Source of the DNA: Massilia sp. IC2-278
GTDB taxonomy: Bacteria > Pseudomonadota > Gammaproteobacteria > Burkholderiales > Burkholderiaceae_D
Length of the DNA stretch: 64,000 bases
Assembly (NCBI RefSeq): GCF_020708045.1
Contig: NZ_JAJFES010000002.1
Location: forward strand, 557,687 to 621,686
Reading direction: 5' to 3'
This document shows positions 18,070 to 26,555 of the stretch, piece by piece. The position numbers were made by a program, and so were the translations under genes. The notes below the pieces were generated by a model. It was not told the DNA's origin. It made no database searches and was given only the letters and a program-made list of their open reading frames with translations. The first letter of the stretch is position 1. Every line of letters begins with the position of its first letter.

Positions 18070-19136
18070 ACGCGGCGACCATGATGCATTCTTCCCTGAC
18101 TCCGATGCCTGCCATCGGCGACACCATCCTCATCGTCGGCCACGGTTCGCGCGAGGACTCCGGCAACCAGGAAATCCGCGACTTCACCGAGCAGTGGCGC
18201 GCCCAGCGCCCGGACTGGCGTATCGAGCTGTGCTTCATCGAGTTCGCGCCGCCCGAAATGAACGCCGCCTTGCTGAATGCCGCGCGCACGTCGCGCCGCG
18301 TGCTGGTGGTGCCGCTGATCCTGAACGCGGCCGGCCACGTCAAAATGGAGATTCCGGAAGCGGTGGAAGGCGCGCGCGCCGCCTGCCCGCAGACCGAGAT
18401 TTTGCTGGCGCCGCACCTGACCGCCTGCGATCCTATCCTGGCGATCTTGAAGCGCCGCCTGCGCAAGGCGATGAATGCGCTCGACATGCCCGATCCGACC
18501 ACCACCGGCGTCGTCGTGCTGGGCCGCGGCTCCTCGGACCGCGGCGCCAACGGCGAGATGGCAAAGATGACGCGCTGGCTGCAGGAGGAGGGCGACCACG
18601 AGCTGGTTGATCTCGCGTTCACCGGCATCACCTGGCCGCGCCTGGAAAAGGTGGTGCAGCGTCAGGTATTGCTCGGCATGCGCCAGGTCGTGGTGCTGCC
18701 CTACTACCTGTACACAGGCACGCTGATGCAGCGCATTCACCGCCAGGTGGAACACCTGCGCAGCCAGTATCCGCAGGTGCGCTTCTTCTGCGGCACGCAC
18801 TTCGGCTTCGAGAAGGAAGTCTTTGCGCTGATGGACGATCGCGTGGAGAACCTGCGCGCCGGCGTGGCCGACAGCCGCCTGCCTTGCGACGGCTGCAGCT
18901 ACCGCGAGCTCGCGCACGAGATGGGGCATGGGCACTCGCATGCGCATACGCACGACCACGCTCCGGCGCATGGGCACGAACATGGGCACGAGCATCCACA
19001 CCCGCATGAGCACGCACATGAGCATGGCCACGATCACGCCCATGCGCACGGCCACGATCACGAACATCACCACGGCCACGAACATCACCACGGCCACGAT
19101 CACCATGACCATCCCGCCACGGAGCAGCCGGCATGA
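18066..19136 (+). CDS. cbiX: Sirohydrochlorin cobaltochelatase (CbiX type) with histidine-rich tail
   Basis: 356 residues. Two chelatase half-domains are visible: ILIVGHGSREDSGNQEI (about 21-37) with the first metal-binding histidine, and a second at about 145-260 (VVVLGRGSSDRGANGEMAKM, then VVLPYYLYTG). It inserts Co2+ into sirohydrochlorin, the first committed step of the early-cobalt pathway. After the CDGCSYRELAHEMG segment, roughly the last 65 residues are mostly His alternating with Gly, Asp, Glu and Ala, a probable cobalt or nickel buffer. The encoding DNA is internally repetitive. Confidence 0.93.
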   Translation: MNAATMMHSSLTPMPAIGDTILIVGHGSREDSGNQEIRDFTEQWRAQRPDWRIELCFIEFAPPEMNAALLNAARTSRRVLVVPLILNAAGHVKMEIPEAVEGARAACPQTEILLAPHLTACDPILAILKRRLRKAMNALDMPDPTTTGVVVLGRGSSDRGANGEMAKMTRWLQEEGDHELVDLAFTGITWPRLEKVVQRQVLLGMRQVVVLPYYLYTGTLMQRIHRQVEHLRSQYPQVRFFCGTHFGFEKEVFALMDDRVENLRAGVADSRLPCDGCSYRELAHEMGHGHSHAHTHDHAPAHGHEHGHEHPHPHEHAHEHGHDHAHAHGHDHEHHHGHEHHHGHDHHDHPATEQPA

Positions 19137-19807
19137 GCACGATTAACACCGTCACCGAACAGCTGACCCGTGCCGGCCAGGCCATCGAGCACGACAGCTT
19201 TGCCATCATCGACGCCGAAACCGGCATGCACGACTACACCGAAGGCCAGTGGCCGATCGTGCGCCGCATGATCCACGCGAACGCCGACTTCGATTTCAAC
19301 GGCCTCACCGCCTTCCATCCCGATGCGGTGGAAGCGGGCGTGCGCGCCATGCTGGCCGGCGGCGCGCCGGTGGTGGCCGACGTCGAGATGATCTGCTCGG
19401 GCCTGTCGAAGCCGCGCCTGGCGCACTTCGGCATGCATACCCACCAGTTCATCAGCGATGCCGACGTGATCGAAACCGCCAGGCTGGAAGACACCACGCG
19501 CGCCGTGCAGGCCATGCGCAAGGCGCACAGAAAGGGGCTGCTGGACGGCGCCATCGTCGGCATCGGCAATGCGCCGACCGCGCTGATCGAGCTGGTGCGC
19601 CTGATCCGCGAGGAGGGCGTGCGGCCGGCGCTGGTGGTCGGCATGCCGGTCGGCTTCGTGTCGGCGGCCGAGTCAAAGGAGCTGATGGCCGAGCTGATTG
19701 AAGTGCCCTGGATCGTGATCCGTGGCCGCAAGGGCGGTTCGACGCTGGTGGTGGCGGCGCTGCATGCGCTGCTGGCGCTGGCCGAGGCGCGCCAGAAGGC
19801 CGCCTGA
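19133..19807 (+). CDS. cobH: Precorrin-8X methylmutase (CobH/CbiC)
   Basis: 224 residues. Moves the C11 methyl group to C12, giving hydrogenobyrinate or its cobalt form. Family motifs: SFAIIDAE (20-27), HANADFDF, the catalytic-histidine region PRLAHFGMHTHQF (about 94-106) and IGNAPTAL, MPVGFVSAAESKE. Start and end overlap or nearly touch its neighbours (ATGA with cbiX; five bases to cbiD). Confidence 0.95.
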   Translation: MSTINTVTEQLTRAGQAIEHDSFAIIDAETGMHDYTEGQWPIVRRMIHANADFDFNGLTAFHPDAVEAGVRAMLAGGAPVVADVEMICSGLSKPRLAHFGMHTHQFISDADVIETARLEDTTRAVQAMRKAHRKGLLDGAIVGIGNAPTALIELVRLIREEGVRPALVVGMPVGFVSAAESKELMAELIEVPWIVIRGRKGGSTLVVAALHALLALAEARQKAA

Positions 19808-19812
19808 CCGAC

Positions 19813-21021
19813 ATGGGCATGAAGGACAAGGCGGCCGAACGCGGCACCCGCACCGGCTTCACCACCGGCGCCTGCGCCGCTGCGGCTGCGCGCGCGGCGG
19901 TGCTGGGCATGACCGGGCGCGCGGTGCCGGACGAGATCGAAAGCCTGCTGCCCAACGGCAGCCGGGTGCGCTTTGCCGTGCAGGACGGACGCGCGGACCT
20001 GCAGTCTGCCCACGCCATGGTGATCAAGTTTGCCGGCGACGACCCGGACTGCACCGACGGCGCCCACATCACGGTCGATTTGCGCCTGCTGCCGGGCCAG
20101 GCCGGCGAGGTTACCTATGTGGCGGGCGACGGCGTCGGCACCGTGACCATGCGCGGCCTGGGTCTGGAAGTGGGCGGCCCGGCGATCAACCCGGTCCCGC
20201 GCCGGAACATCGCCGACAACCTGCGCGAAGCGGCGCCCACGCTGCTGCAGGAACACGGCATCGAGGTCACCATCAGCGTGCCTGACGGCCAGGTCATGGC
20301 GAAGAAGACCACCAACGCGCGCCTGGGCATCCTGGGCGGCATCAGCATCCTGGGCACCACCGGCATCGTCAAGCCCTACTCGACGGCGGCCTGGCGCGCC
20401 AGCGTGGTGCAGGGCGTGCAGGTGGCGGCGACCACCGGCCACGATGTAGTGGCGCTGACTACGGGCGGGCGCACCGAATCGTTTGCCATTGCCGCCCTGC
20501 GCGCCGAACGCCCGGAACTGCCCTCGGCCTGCTTCGTGCAGATGGGCGACTTCCTGCGTTATGCGCTGGACGAAGCGGTGGCACAAGGCATCAAGCTGGT
20601 GGTCCTCGCCGTCATGGTCGGCAAGCTGACCAAGATCGCCCAGGGCGAAACCATCACCCACGCCAACCGCAGCGAAGTCGATACCGACCTGGTGGCGGCG
20701 ATCGCGCGCCAGATCGGCGCCGCGCCCGAGGACTGCGAGGCGATGGCCGCCGCCGAGACCGCGCGCTTCGGCGCCGAACTGATGGTCGAACGCGGGCTGG
20801 GCGACGCCTTCCACCATGCGCTGGCCCAGGCCGCCATCGACACCCTCACCGCGCCCGACCGCTACGGCCACGCTTTCCAGCTGCGCGTGCTGGTGTGCGA
20901 CTTCAGCGGCGTGCAGGTGGCCGACGTGTGGTCGGTGCCTGCACTGGTGCAGGCACCGCCGCCTAGCGCGGGCCGCATCGGCATCGACCACCTGCCCGAG
21001 GCCGACACATTCCACCAATAA
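19813..21021 (+). CDS. cbiD: Cobalt-precorrin-5B C1-methyltransferase
   Basis: 402 residues. CbiD methylates C1 of cobalt-precorrin-5B and marks the anaerobic (early cobalt) branch. The N-terminus has RTGFTTGACAAAAARAA (12-28); GSRVRFAVQDGRA, NPVPRRNI and TNARLGILGGISILGTTGIV follow, all typical. Two in-frame ATGs (19813 and 19819) are possible starts. It ends five bases before cobL. Confidence 0.96.
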   Translation: MGMKDKAAERGTRTGFTTGACAAAAARAAVLGMTGRAVPDEIESLLPNGSRVRFAVQDGRADLQSAHAMVIKFAGDDPDCTDGAHITVDLRLLPGQAGEVTYVAGDGVGTVTMRGLGLEVGGPAINPVPRRNIADNLREAAPTLLQEHGIEVTISVPDGQVMAKKTTNARLGILGGISILGTTGIVKPYSTAAWRASVVQGVQVAATTGHDVVALTTGGRTESFAIAALRAERPELPSACFVQMGDFLRYALDEAVAQGIKLVVLAVMVGKLTKIAQGETITHANRSEVDTDLVAAIARQIGAAPEDCEAMAAAETARFGAELMVERGLGDAFHHALAQAAIDTLTAPDRYGHAFQLRVLVCDFSGVQVADVWSVPALVQAPPPSAGRIGIDHLPEADTFHQ

Positions 21022-21025
21022 GCCC

Positions 21026-22336
21026 ATGGACACCATGCTGAAAGATCCCAATCCCTGCCGCGTGATCGGCGTGTTAGATGACGGCGCCGCCAGCCTGAGC
21101 CCGACCGCGCTGGCCTATATCCGCAACGCCGATGTCGTGATCGGCGGCGCGCGCACGCTGGCGCTGTTCAAGCGCGAGTGCAAGCCGGGCGCCGTGCGCC
21201 ACGACCTCACCAAGCGCCTGAAGGAGGTGCCGGAGTGGGTGCGCGCCGCGCGCAACGACCATCTTGCCTGCGTCGTGCTGGCCACCGGCGACCCGCTCTG
21301 CCACGGCATCGCGCCCTATCTCGCCCAGCACTTGTGCGTGCAGGCGCTCGACATCCTGCCGAACCTGTCGACGCTGCAGCTGGCCTGCGCGCGCGTCGGC
21401 CTGGCCTGGCAGGATGCGCGCATCGTCTCGGTGCATGCGCGCGATGCCGGCGAATGGACACGCGGAAGCGTACCCGGCCACGGCCTGTACGCGCTGGCGC
21501 AAGCGCTGCGCCGCGAGTCGCGCCTGCTGGTGCTGACCAGTCCCGACAATTCTCCCGACCGCATCGCGCGCCTGCTGCTGGCCGAAGGGCTGGGTGACGA
21601 CTTCCACATGGCGGTGGCGGAAAACCTGCTGCAGCCGGAAGAGCGGGTGCTGGCCGACCTGAGTCCTGCCGAGGCGGCGCAGATGCGTTTCGCCGACCTG
21701 AACGTGGTGCTGCTGTGGCGCGTGACGGCAAGCGCGCAGCCGGTGCGCTTCGGCCTGATGGACAGCGCCTTTGCCCAGCGACAGCCCGAGAAGGGCTTGA
21801 TCACCAAGCAGGAAGTGCGGGCTGTCAGCCTGGCGCGCCTGCAGCTGCGCCAGGACAGCCTGGTATGGGACATCGGCGCCGGTTCCGGCTCGGTGGGCCT
21901 GGAAGCGGCGCGCCTGTGCCCGGACGGACACGTGTGGGCCATCGAAAAAAACGATCTCGACTTCGCCATCGCCGGCCAGAACCACGCGGCCTTCGGCGTC
22001 AGCAACTACAGTCTTCATCACGGCAAGGCGCCGGAAGGCTTGGACGCCTGGCCCGACCCGGACGCCGTCTTCATCGGCGGCTCGGGCGGCGAGCTGGCCG
22101 GCCTGATCGCCACCATCCTGGAGCGCCTGCGCCCGAACGGATCGCTGGTGATGAACTTCGTCACGCTGGAAAACCTGGCCACCGCCACTGCGACCCTGCA
22201 GGCCATCGAGGGTGCAAGCTGGGACGTGCTGCAGCTGCAGGCTGCACGCAGCAAGCCGATCCTGCACATGCACCGCATGGCGGCCGAGAACCCGGTGTGG
22301 ATCGTCTGCGCGCGCAAGAGCGGAGGCGAACAATGA
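21026..22336 (+). CDS. cobL: CbiE-CbiT fusion (CobL), precorrin-6Y methyltransferase/decarboxylase
   Basis: 436 residues. The first 215 are a CbiE tetrapyrrole methylase that methylates C5 (VIGVLDDGAASL, VVLATGDPLCHGI); the last 200 are a CbiT SAM-dependent methylase/decarboxylase acting at C15 and C12 (VWDIGAGSGSVGLEAARLCP near 285-304, AVFIGGSGGELAGLI). The two activities are separate genes in many anaerobic pathways and fused, as here, in CobL. The start is the ATG four bases after the cbiD stop; the stop overlaps cobI as ATGA. Confidence 0.95.
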   Translation: MDTMLKDPNPCRVIGVLDDGAASLSPTALAYIRNADVVIGGARTLALFKRECKPGAVRHDLTKRLKEVPEWVRAARNDHLACVVLATGDPLCHGIAPYLAQHLCVQALDILPNLSTLQLACARVGLAWQDARIVSVHARDAGEWTRGSVPGHGLYALAQALRRESRLLVLTSPDNSPDRIARLLLAEGLGDDFHMAVAENLLQPEERVLADLSPAEAAQMRFADLNVVLLWRVTASAQPVRFGLMDSAFAQRQPEKGLITKQEVRAVSLARLQLRQDSLVWDIGAGSGSVGLEAARLCPDGHVWAIEKNDLDFAIAGQNHAAFGVSNYSLHHGKAPEGLDAWPDPDAVFIGGSGGELAGLIATILERLRPNGSLVMNFVTLENLATATATLQAIEGASWDVLQLQAARSKPILHMHRMAAENPVWIVCARKSGGEQ

Positions 22337-23124
22337 TGGGTACCCTGTGGGGCATTTCGCTCGGCCCCGGCGACCCCGGCCTGATCACGCGCGCCGCCTG
22401 GGACGCCCTGCAGCGCCGCGACACCGTCTGGGTCTATCCGGCGCGCAGCGGCAAGACGCCGAGCTATGCCTTCGACATCGTGGTACGTGCCGGCCTGCAG
22501 CCGCCCGCCGAGCACACCCAGCTGCTGTTCCCCATGACCCACGACGGCGAAAAGCTGGCGCGGGCCTGGCTGCGCGCCGCCGACACCGTGCTGCCCTGGC
22601 TGCGCGCCGGCCGCGACGTGCTGTTCCTGGTCGAGGGCGACGCCAGCACCTACGCCACCTTCGGCCACCTCGCGCGCACCGTACGCGCACTCGACGACAC
22701 CATCCCCACCCGCATCGTCGCCGGCGTGAATGCCTTTACCGCCGCCTGCGCCATGGCCGACGTGCCCTTCGCCGAGCAGGACGACACGGTCGCCATCGTG
22801 CCGGCCGCGTATGGCGTGAGTGCGGTCGACCGCCTGCTGCCCGACTTCGACACCCTGGTGCTGATGAAGGTAAAGCCCATCCTCGACGAACTGATCGACT
22901 GGCTGGAACGGCGCGGCCTGCTGGACGGTTCCCACTTCATCGAACGCGTCGGCGCGCCCGACGAGCGGCGCTACAGCGGTACCGACATCCTGGCGCTGCG
23001 CGGCACCAAGGTCAGCTATTTGTCGCTGCTGATCGTCAAGCACAACCACCGCATCCGCGGCGAACGCATCAAGGGCTGCCTGAAGAAGAGCGGCCCATCA
23101 CCCATCCTTACGGAGACTGCATGA
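22333..23124 (+). CDS. cobI: Precorrin-2/cobalt-factor-2 C20-methyltransferase (CobI/CbiL)
   Basis: 263 residues. Tetrapyrrole methylase adding a methyl group at C20. GISLGPGDPGLITRAAWDAL (7-26), LVEGDASTYATFGHLAR (99-115) and VAGVNAFTAACA are the expected motifs, with SVDR-like residues further on. Two adjacent ATG codons (22333, 22336) occur; the first gives the usual ATGA overlap with cobL. The last dozen residues (CLKKSGPSPILTETA) reach into cbiG. Confidence 0.94.
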   Translation: MMGTLWGISLGPGDPGLITRAAWDALQRRDTVWVYPARSGKTPSYAFDIVVRAGLQPPAEHTQLLFPMTHDGEKLARAWLRAADTVLPWLRAGRDVLFLVEGDASTYATFGHLARTVRALDDTIPTRIVAGVNAFTAACAMADVPFAEQDDTVAIVPAAYGVSAVDRLLPDFDTLVLMKVKPILDELIDWLERRGLLDGSHFIERVGAPDERRYSGTDILALRGTKVSYLSLLIVKHNHRIRGERIKGCLKKSGPSPILTETA

Positions 23125-23873
23125 GCAATCCTTCCATCGCCACGCCACGCGTTTGCCTGGTCGCCATCACCAAACACGGCGCCGCCCAGGCCGCGCGCCT
23201 GGCCGCCGACCTGCCCGACGCCGCCATCTGCACTTCAAGCAAGTTCGCGTCCGCTTTCGCCGGGGTGGGCAACCCGGTGCGCGCCTACGACGGCGCCCTG
23301 CGCGACGAAATCGGCCCACTGTTCGAAGGCTACGACCAGATCGTGTTCTTCGTTTCCCTCGGCGCCGTGGTGCGCCTGATCGCGCCGCACATGCGCAGCA
23401 AGGACGAAGACCCGGGCGTGATCGTGGTCGACGACGCCGGCCAGTACGTAATTCCCGTGCTGTCTGGCCACGTGGGCGGCGCCAACGAATGGAGCGAGCG
23501 CATCGCCGACCTGATCGGCGCGGCGCCGGTGCTGACCACGGCGTCGGACGTCGGCCGCACCATCCCGGTCGACATCCTTGGCCGCCACCTGGGCTGGCGC
23601 GTGGAAGCGCCGAAGATCAACATCACGCGCGTCTCGGCGCACGTGGTGAATGGCGAACCGATTGCCTTTGTGCAGGAGGCCGGCAGCACCGACTGGTGGA
23701 CGCGTCCGACGCCGCTGCCCGACACCATCCATCGTTTCGCAAGCTTCGACGACGTGGACCTGGCGCGCTACGCCGCCGTGCTGTGGGTGACGCACGCGGA
23801 CATCCCGGCCGAACGCTGGGACGCGCTGCACGAACGCCTGGTGGTCTACCGCCCGCCGCAGGACGCCGCATGA
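23121..23873 (+). CDS. cbiG: Cobalt-precorrin-5A hydrolase, N-terminal and central part of CbiG
   Basis: 250 residues. It carries the CbiG N-terminal and linker domains (LVAITKHGAAQAARLAADLP, FFVSLGAVVRLIAPHMRSKD, VVDDAGQYVIPVLSGHVGGAN, TTASDVGRTIPVDILG). CbiG opens the delta-lactone of cobalt-precorrin-5A, releasing acetaldehyde. The normal C-terminal domain is missing here and is encoded by the next gene, overlapping it by four bases. Ring-contraction chemistry therefore depends on two polypeptides. Confidence 0.93.
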   Translation: MSNPSIATPRVCLVAITKHGAAQAARLAADLPDAAICTSSKFASAFAGVGNPVRAYDGALRDEIGPLFEGYDQIVFFVSLGAVVRLIAPHMRSKDEDPGVIVVDDAGQYVIPVLSGHVGGANEWSERIADLIGAAPVLTTASDVGRTIPVDILGRHLGWRVEAPKINITRVSAHVVNGEPIAFVQEAGSTDWWTRPTPLPDTIHRFASFDDVDLARYAAVLWVTHADIPAERWDALHERLVVYRPPQDAA

Positions 23874-24274
23874 CGGCCTACACCGTCGGCCTGGGCTGCG
23901 ACCGCGGCGTGGCGCTCGACACCGTGCGCGAAGCGGTGCGCGCCGCGCTGGAACAGGCCGGCGCCTGTACCGGCCAGGTCGTGGCGGCGGCCTCGATCAC
24001 GATCAAGCAGGACGAAGCCGCGCTGCTGGCGCTGGCGCAGGAACACGGCTGGCCGCTGGCCTTTTACCCGCCCGAGCAGCTGGCGCAGGTTGAAGTACCG
24101 AACCCCTCCGAGACCGTGCGCAAGTACACCGGCACGCCCTCGGTCAGCGAGGCCGCCGCGCTGCTCGCCGCCGGACCACACACGCCGATGACCGCGCTGG
24201 TCGTCGAAAAACACAAACACCGGGGCGCGGATGGCCGCAACGCCACCGTCTCGATCGCAAGGAAAGAAGCATGA
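23870..24274 (+). CDS. CbiG C-terminal domain / CobE-like protein
   Basis: 134 residues corresponding to the C-terminal domain of CbiG, the same family as CobE: YTVGLGCDRG (4-13), ASITIKQDEAALLALAQEHG (41-60), PNPSETVRKYTGTPSVSEAA (78-97) and VVEKHKHRGADGRNATVSIA. As a separate gene directly after the CbiG N-terminal part it completes that enzyme. ATGA overlaps on both sides argue for fixed-ratio translation. Confidence 0.92.
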   Translation: MTAYTVGLGCDRGVALDTVREAVRAALEQAGACTGQVVAAASITIKQDEAALLALAQEHGWPLAFYPPEQLAQVEVPNPSETVRKYTGTPSVSEAAALLAAGPHTPMTALVVEKHKHRGADGRNATVSIARKEA

Positions 24275-25275
24275 GCACTGAAACCGAAGCACCCGTGGCG
24301 CAGACCGCCGGCAAGATCATGCTGGTGGGGATCGGCCCCGGCAGCGTGGACCACATGACCGCGCGTGCACGCGCCGCCATCGCCGAAGCCGACGTCGTGA
24401 TCGGCTACGTCACCTACATCAAGCTGGTGGCCGACCTCATCGAAGGCAAGGAGATCATCCGCAAGTCGATGACCGAGGAACTCGACCGCGCCGTCAGCGC
24501 CCTGGAGGCGGCGCGCGCCGGCAAGAAGGTGGCCTTGATCTCGTCGGGCGACGCCGGCGTGTACGGCATGGCCGGCCCGACCTACGAGGTGCTGTTCCAG
24601 TCGGGCTGGACGCCGGACGATGCGGTGCAGGTGGAGATCATCCCCGGCGCCTCGGCCCTGAACAGCTGCGCCGCCCTGGTCGGCGCGCCGCTGACCCACG
24701 ACTTCTGCGCGATCTCGCTGTCGGACCTGCTCACGCCCTGGCCGACCATCGCGCGCCGCCTGGATGCGGTGGCGATGGCCGACTTCGTGGTCGCCCTGTA
24801 CAACCCGAAGAGCGGTCGCCGCACGCGCCAGATCGTCGAGGCCCAGCGCCTGTTCCTGCGCCACCGCCGCCCGGATACCCCGGTCGCCATTGTGAAGAGC
24901 GCCTACCGCCGCCGCGAGAACATCGTCTTCACCACGCTCGACAGCATGAGCGATGCCGACATCGGCATGCTCAGCACTGTCCTGATCGGCAACAGCAATA
25001 CCTTCGTGCGCAACGGCCTGATGGTCACGCCGCGCGGTTACGCCAACAAGTACGACATGGACGGCGGCGCCACCCGCGAAGGCGAACGCGCGGGCCGCTC
25101 GCTGTCGACCGGCCTGCTCGGCTGGCTCGAGACCCTGGCCGCCGAACACGCCGCCGGCGACAGCATCGCCACCCTGGCCGCGCGCTACCGCCTGCCGGCC
25201 GACTACATCCAGGCCACCCTGGACGAACCCTGGGAAGCCGCCGCCGCTGCCCCTACCGAGGAAACCGAAGCATGA
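24271..25275 (+). CDS. cobJ: Precorrin-3B/cobalt-precorrin-3 C17-methyltransferase (CobJ/CbiH)
   Basis: 334 residues. Methylates C17 and drives ring contraction. Motifs: LVGIGPGSVDHMTARARAAI (18-37), SSGDAGVYGMAGP (about 91-103), IIPGASALNSCAAL, and DFVVALYNPKSGRRTRQI. CobJ is often about 250 residues; this one has about 75 extra C-terminal residues ending in an acidic/alanine tail, with a helical segment (LLGWLETLAAEHAAGDSIA) of unknown purpose. ATGA overlaps on both sides. Confidence 0.94.
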   Translation: MSTETEAPVAQTAGKIMLVGIGPGSVDHMTARARAAIAEADVVIGYVTYIKLVADLIEGKEIIRKSMTEELDRAVSALEAARAGKKVALISSGDAGVYGMAGPTYEVLFQSGWTPDDAVQVEIIPGASALNSCAALVGAPLTHDFCAISLSDLLTPWPTIARRLDAVAMADFVVALYNPKSGRRTRQIVEAQRLFLRHRRPDTPVAIVKSAYRRRENIVFTTLDSMSDADIGMLSTVLIGNSNTFVRNGLMVTPRGYANKYDMDGGATREGERAGRSLSTGLLGWLETLAAEHAAGDSIATLAARYRLPADYIQATLDEPWEAAAAAPTEETEA

Positions 25276-25643
25276 GCACCACTGATACCAATGACACACC
25301 GCAGCCCGTGAAGCCGAAGATCGGCAGCTACCACCGCCACCTGCTGGTCTGCACCGGCCCGCGCTGCAGCGAGGACGGTGCCTCGCAGGCGCTGTTCGAC
25401 AGCCTGGGCGACAAGTTCAAGGCCAGTGGCCTGAACAACGGGCCATTGCGTGTAAAACGCAGCCGCGTCAGCTGCTTCGCCGCCTGCAAGGGCGGGCCGA
25501 TCGTCGCCGTGCAGCCGGACGGCACCTGGTATTACAACGTCACGCCCGAGAACATGGACCGCATCATCGACGAGCACCTGTGCAATGGGCGCAAGGTAGA
25601 GGAACTGGTGTTTCATCAAGCGGGAGAGGTGCAGGCCGATTGA
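25272..25643 (+). CDS. (2Fe-2S) ferredoxin-like protein at the end of the cobalamin operon
   Basis: 123 residues with a thioredoxin-like 2Fe-2S ferredoxin fold: ligands C27 and C32 (LVCTGPRC) and C68 and C72 (SCFAACKGG). This family, also found as domains of NADH dehydrogenase subunits, often accompanies cobalamin clusters. It may carry electrons for a reductive step. It starts inside the cobJ stop (ATGA) and is followed by a strong terminator, so it is the last gene of the operon. Confidence 0.88.
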   Translation: MSTTDTNDTPQPVKPKIGSYHRHLLVCTGPRCSEDGASQALFDSLGDKFKASGLNNGPLRVKRSRVSCFAACKGGPIVAVQPDGTWYYNVTPENMDRIIDEHLCNGRKVEELVFHQAGEVQAD

Positions 25644-25663
25644 GGCCTTCTCGTCGCAAGAGA

Positions 25664-25695
25664 GCCTTGCAAGCAGCGCTTGCGAGGCATTTTTT
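25664..25695 (+). terminator. Terminator of the cobalamin operon
   Basis: GCCTTGCAAGC (25664-25674) pairs with GCTTGCGAGGC (25678-25688), with a single G-U wobble, and is followed by ATTTTTTG. Confidence 0.92.
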
Positions 25696-25700
25696 GTAAT

Positions 25701-26555
25701 CTACGAAGACGGTGAATTGATTCCGTAGTCGAATTGTTCGAGTAATAGCGCTGCAGCGGCAGTGCTTCCCAAGCGATTTGGAAGCATATGGATGATCAAC
25801 CGGTCGCGTTTGGTGGTGTCGTTCAGGACGTCGATGATGGCTTGGCGTGAATGCTCGTTGAGAATCTGCCGGGAATCGTGTCCGAGCAGCCTGGCTCCGG
25901 CCAAGCCTGTATCGAATCCGCAAGCTTCAAGCATGGCAAATGCTTCGTCATACAGGCGGTCGTGGTTTCCCGCATCTGCGTAGCGGCTTAACAGGAAAAA
26001 TAAGTCCTCAGCATCCTTGTTATCGGATAGGCCCCGTTCATTCCAGGCAAGCAGTTTGAGCGCTGCCAGCGCCGGTATGGAAATCACCGGTACGACCAGC
26101 CCATTGCCGACATTGACCTGTAGGGCGGAACGCAGGGCCTCCCCGTAGCCGGTCACGTTCAAGACAACGTCCATGTCGGGTGGCCAGGCAATCTCATGGG
26201 ATCCATGTTCGACGCCGCCGAATGGAATCAGGTCGAGCGGATAGGCTTTTCCGAATTCCTGGGGTTTGTAATACAGCAGATGCTGGCGCCCATTGGCAGG
26301 TGCGAAATCGCCGGTAGCAAGAAGCTCGCTCTTCAGTGTGTCGAACGAAGGCCAGTCTTCCAGTGCGATTGCGAAGTCGACGTCATGGGTTGCACGTTGT
26401 ACCTCGAGCCCGAATACATGGGTCATCAGGACGTCCCGGGCCATGGCCCCCACCAGGAAATAGCTGAACCCGAGCTTTGCTGCGATAGCATGCAAAGCGG
26501 CGAGGATCGCCAGGATGTCCGGATTGAGCGGACGATCCGCTCTAATGGCGTACAT
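25701..26555 (-). CDS. AbiEii/AbiGii-type nucleotidyltransferase toxin
   Basis: 284 residues. N-terminal nucleotidyltransferase-like fold with FLVGAMARDVL (33-43) and ATHDVDFAI (about 55-63), matching the hG-motif and the paired acidic residues of the AbiEii family. Known members block growth by modifying tRNA acceptor ends with nucleotides, and are type IV toxins or abortive-infection proteins. The start overlaps the antitoxin gene by 14 bases, so the two are translated together, antitoxin first. Confidence 0.88.
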   Translation of the reverse strand: MYAIRADRPLNPDILAILAALHAIAAKLGFSYFLVGAMARDVLMTHVFGLEVQRATHDVDFAIALEDWPSFDTLKSELLATGDFAPANGRQHLLYYKPQEFGKAYPLDLIPFGGVEHGSHEIAWPPDMDVVLNVTGYGEALRSALQVNVGNGLVVPVISIPALAALKLLAWNERGLSDNKDAEDLFFLLSRYADAGNHDRLYDEAFAMLEACGFDTGLAGARLLGHDSRQILNEHSRQAIIDVLNDTTKRDRLIIHMLPNRLGSTAAAALLLEQFDYGINSPSS

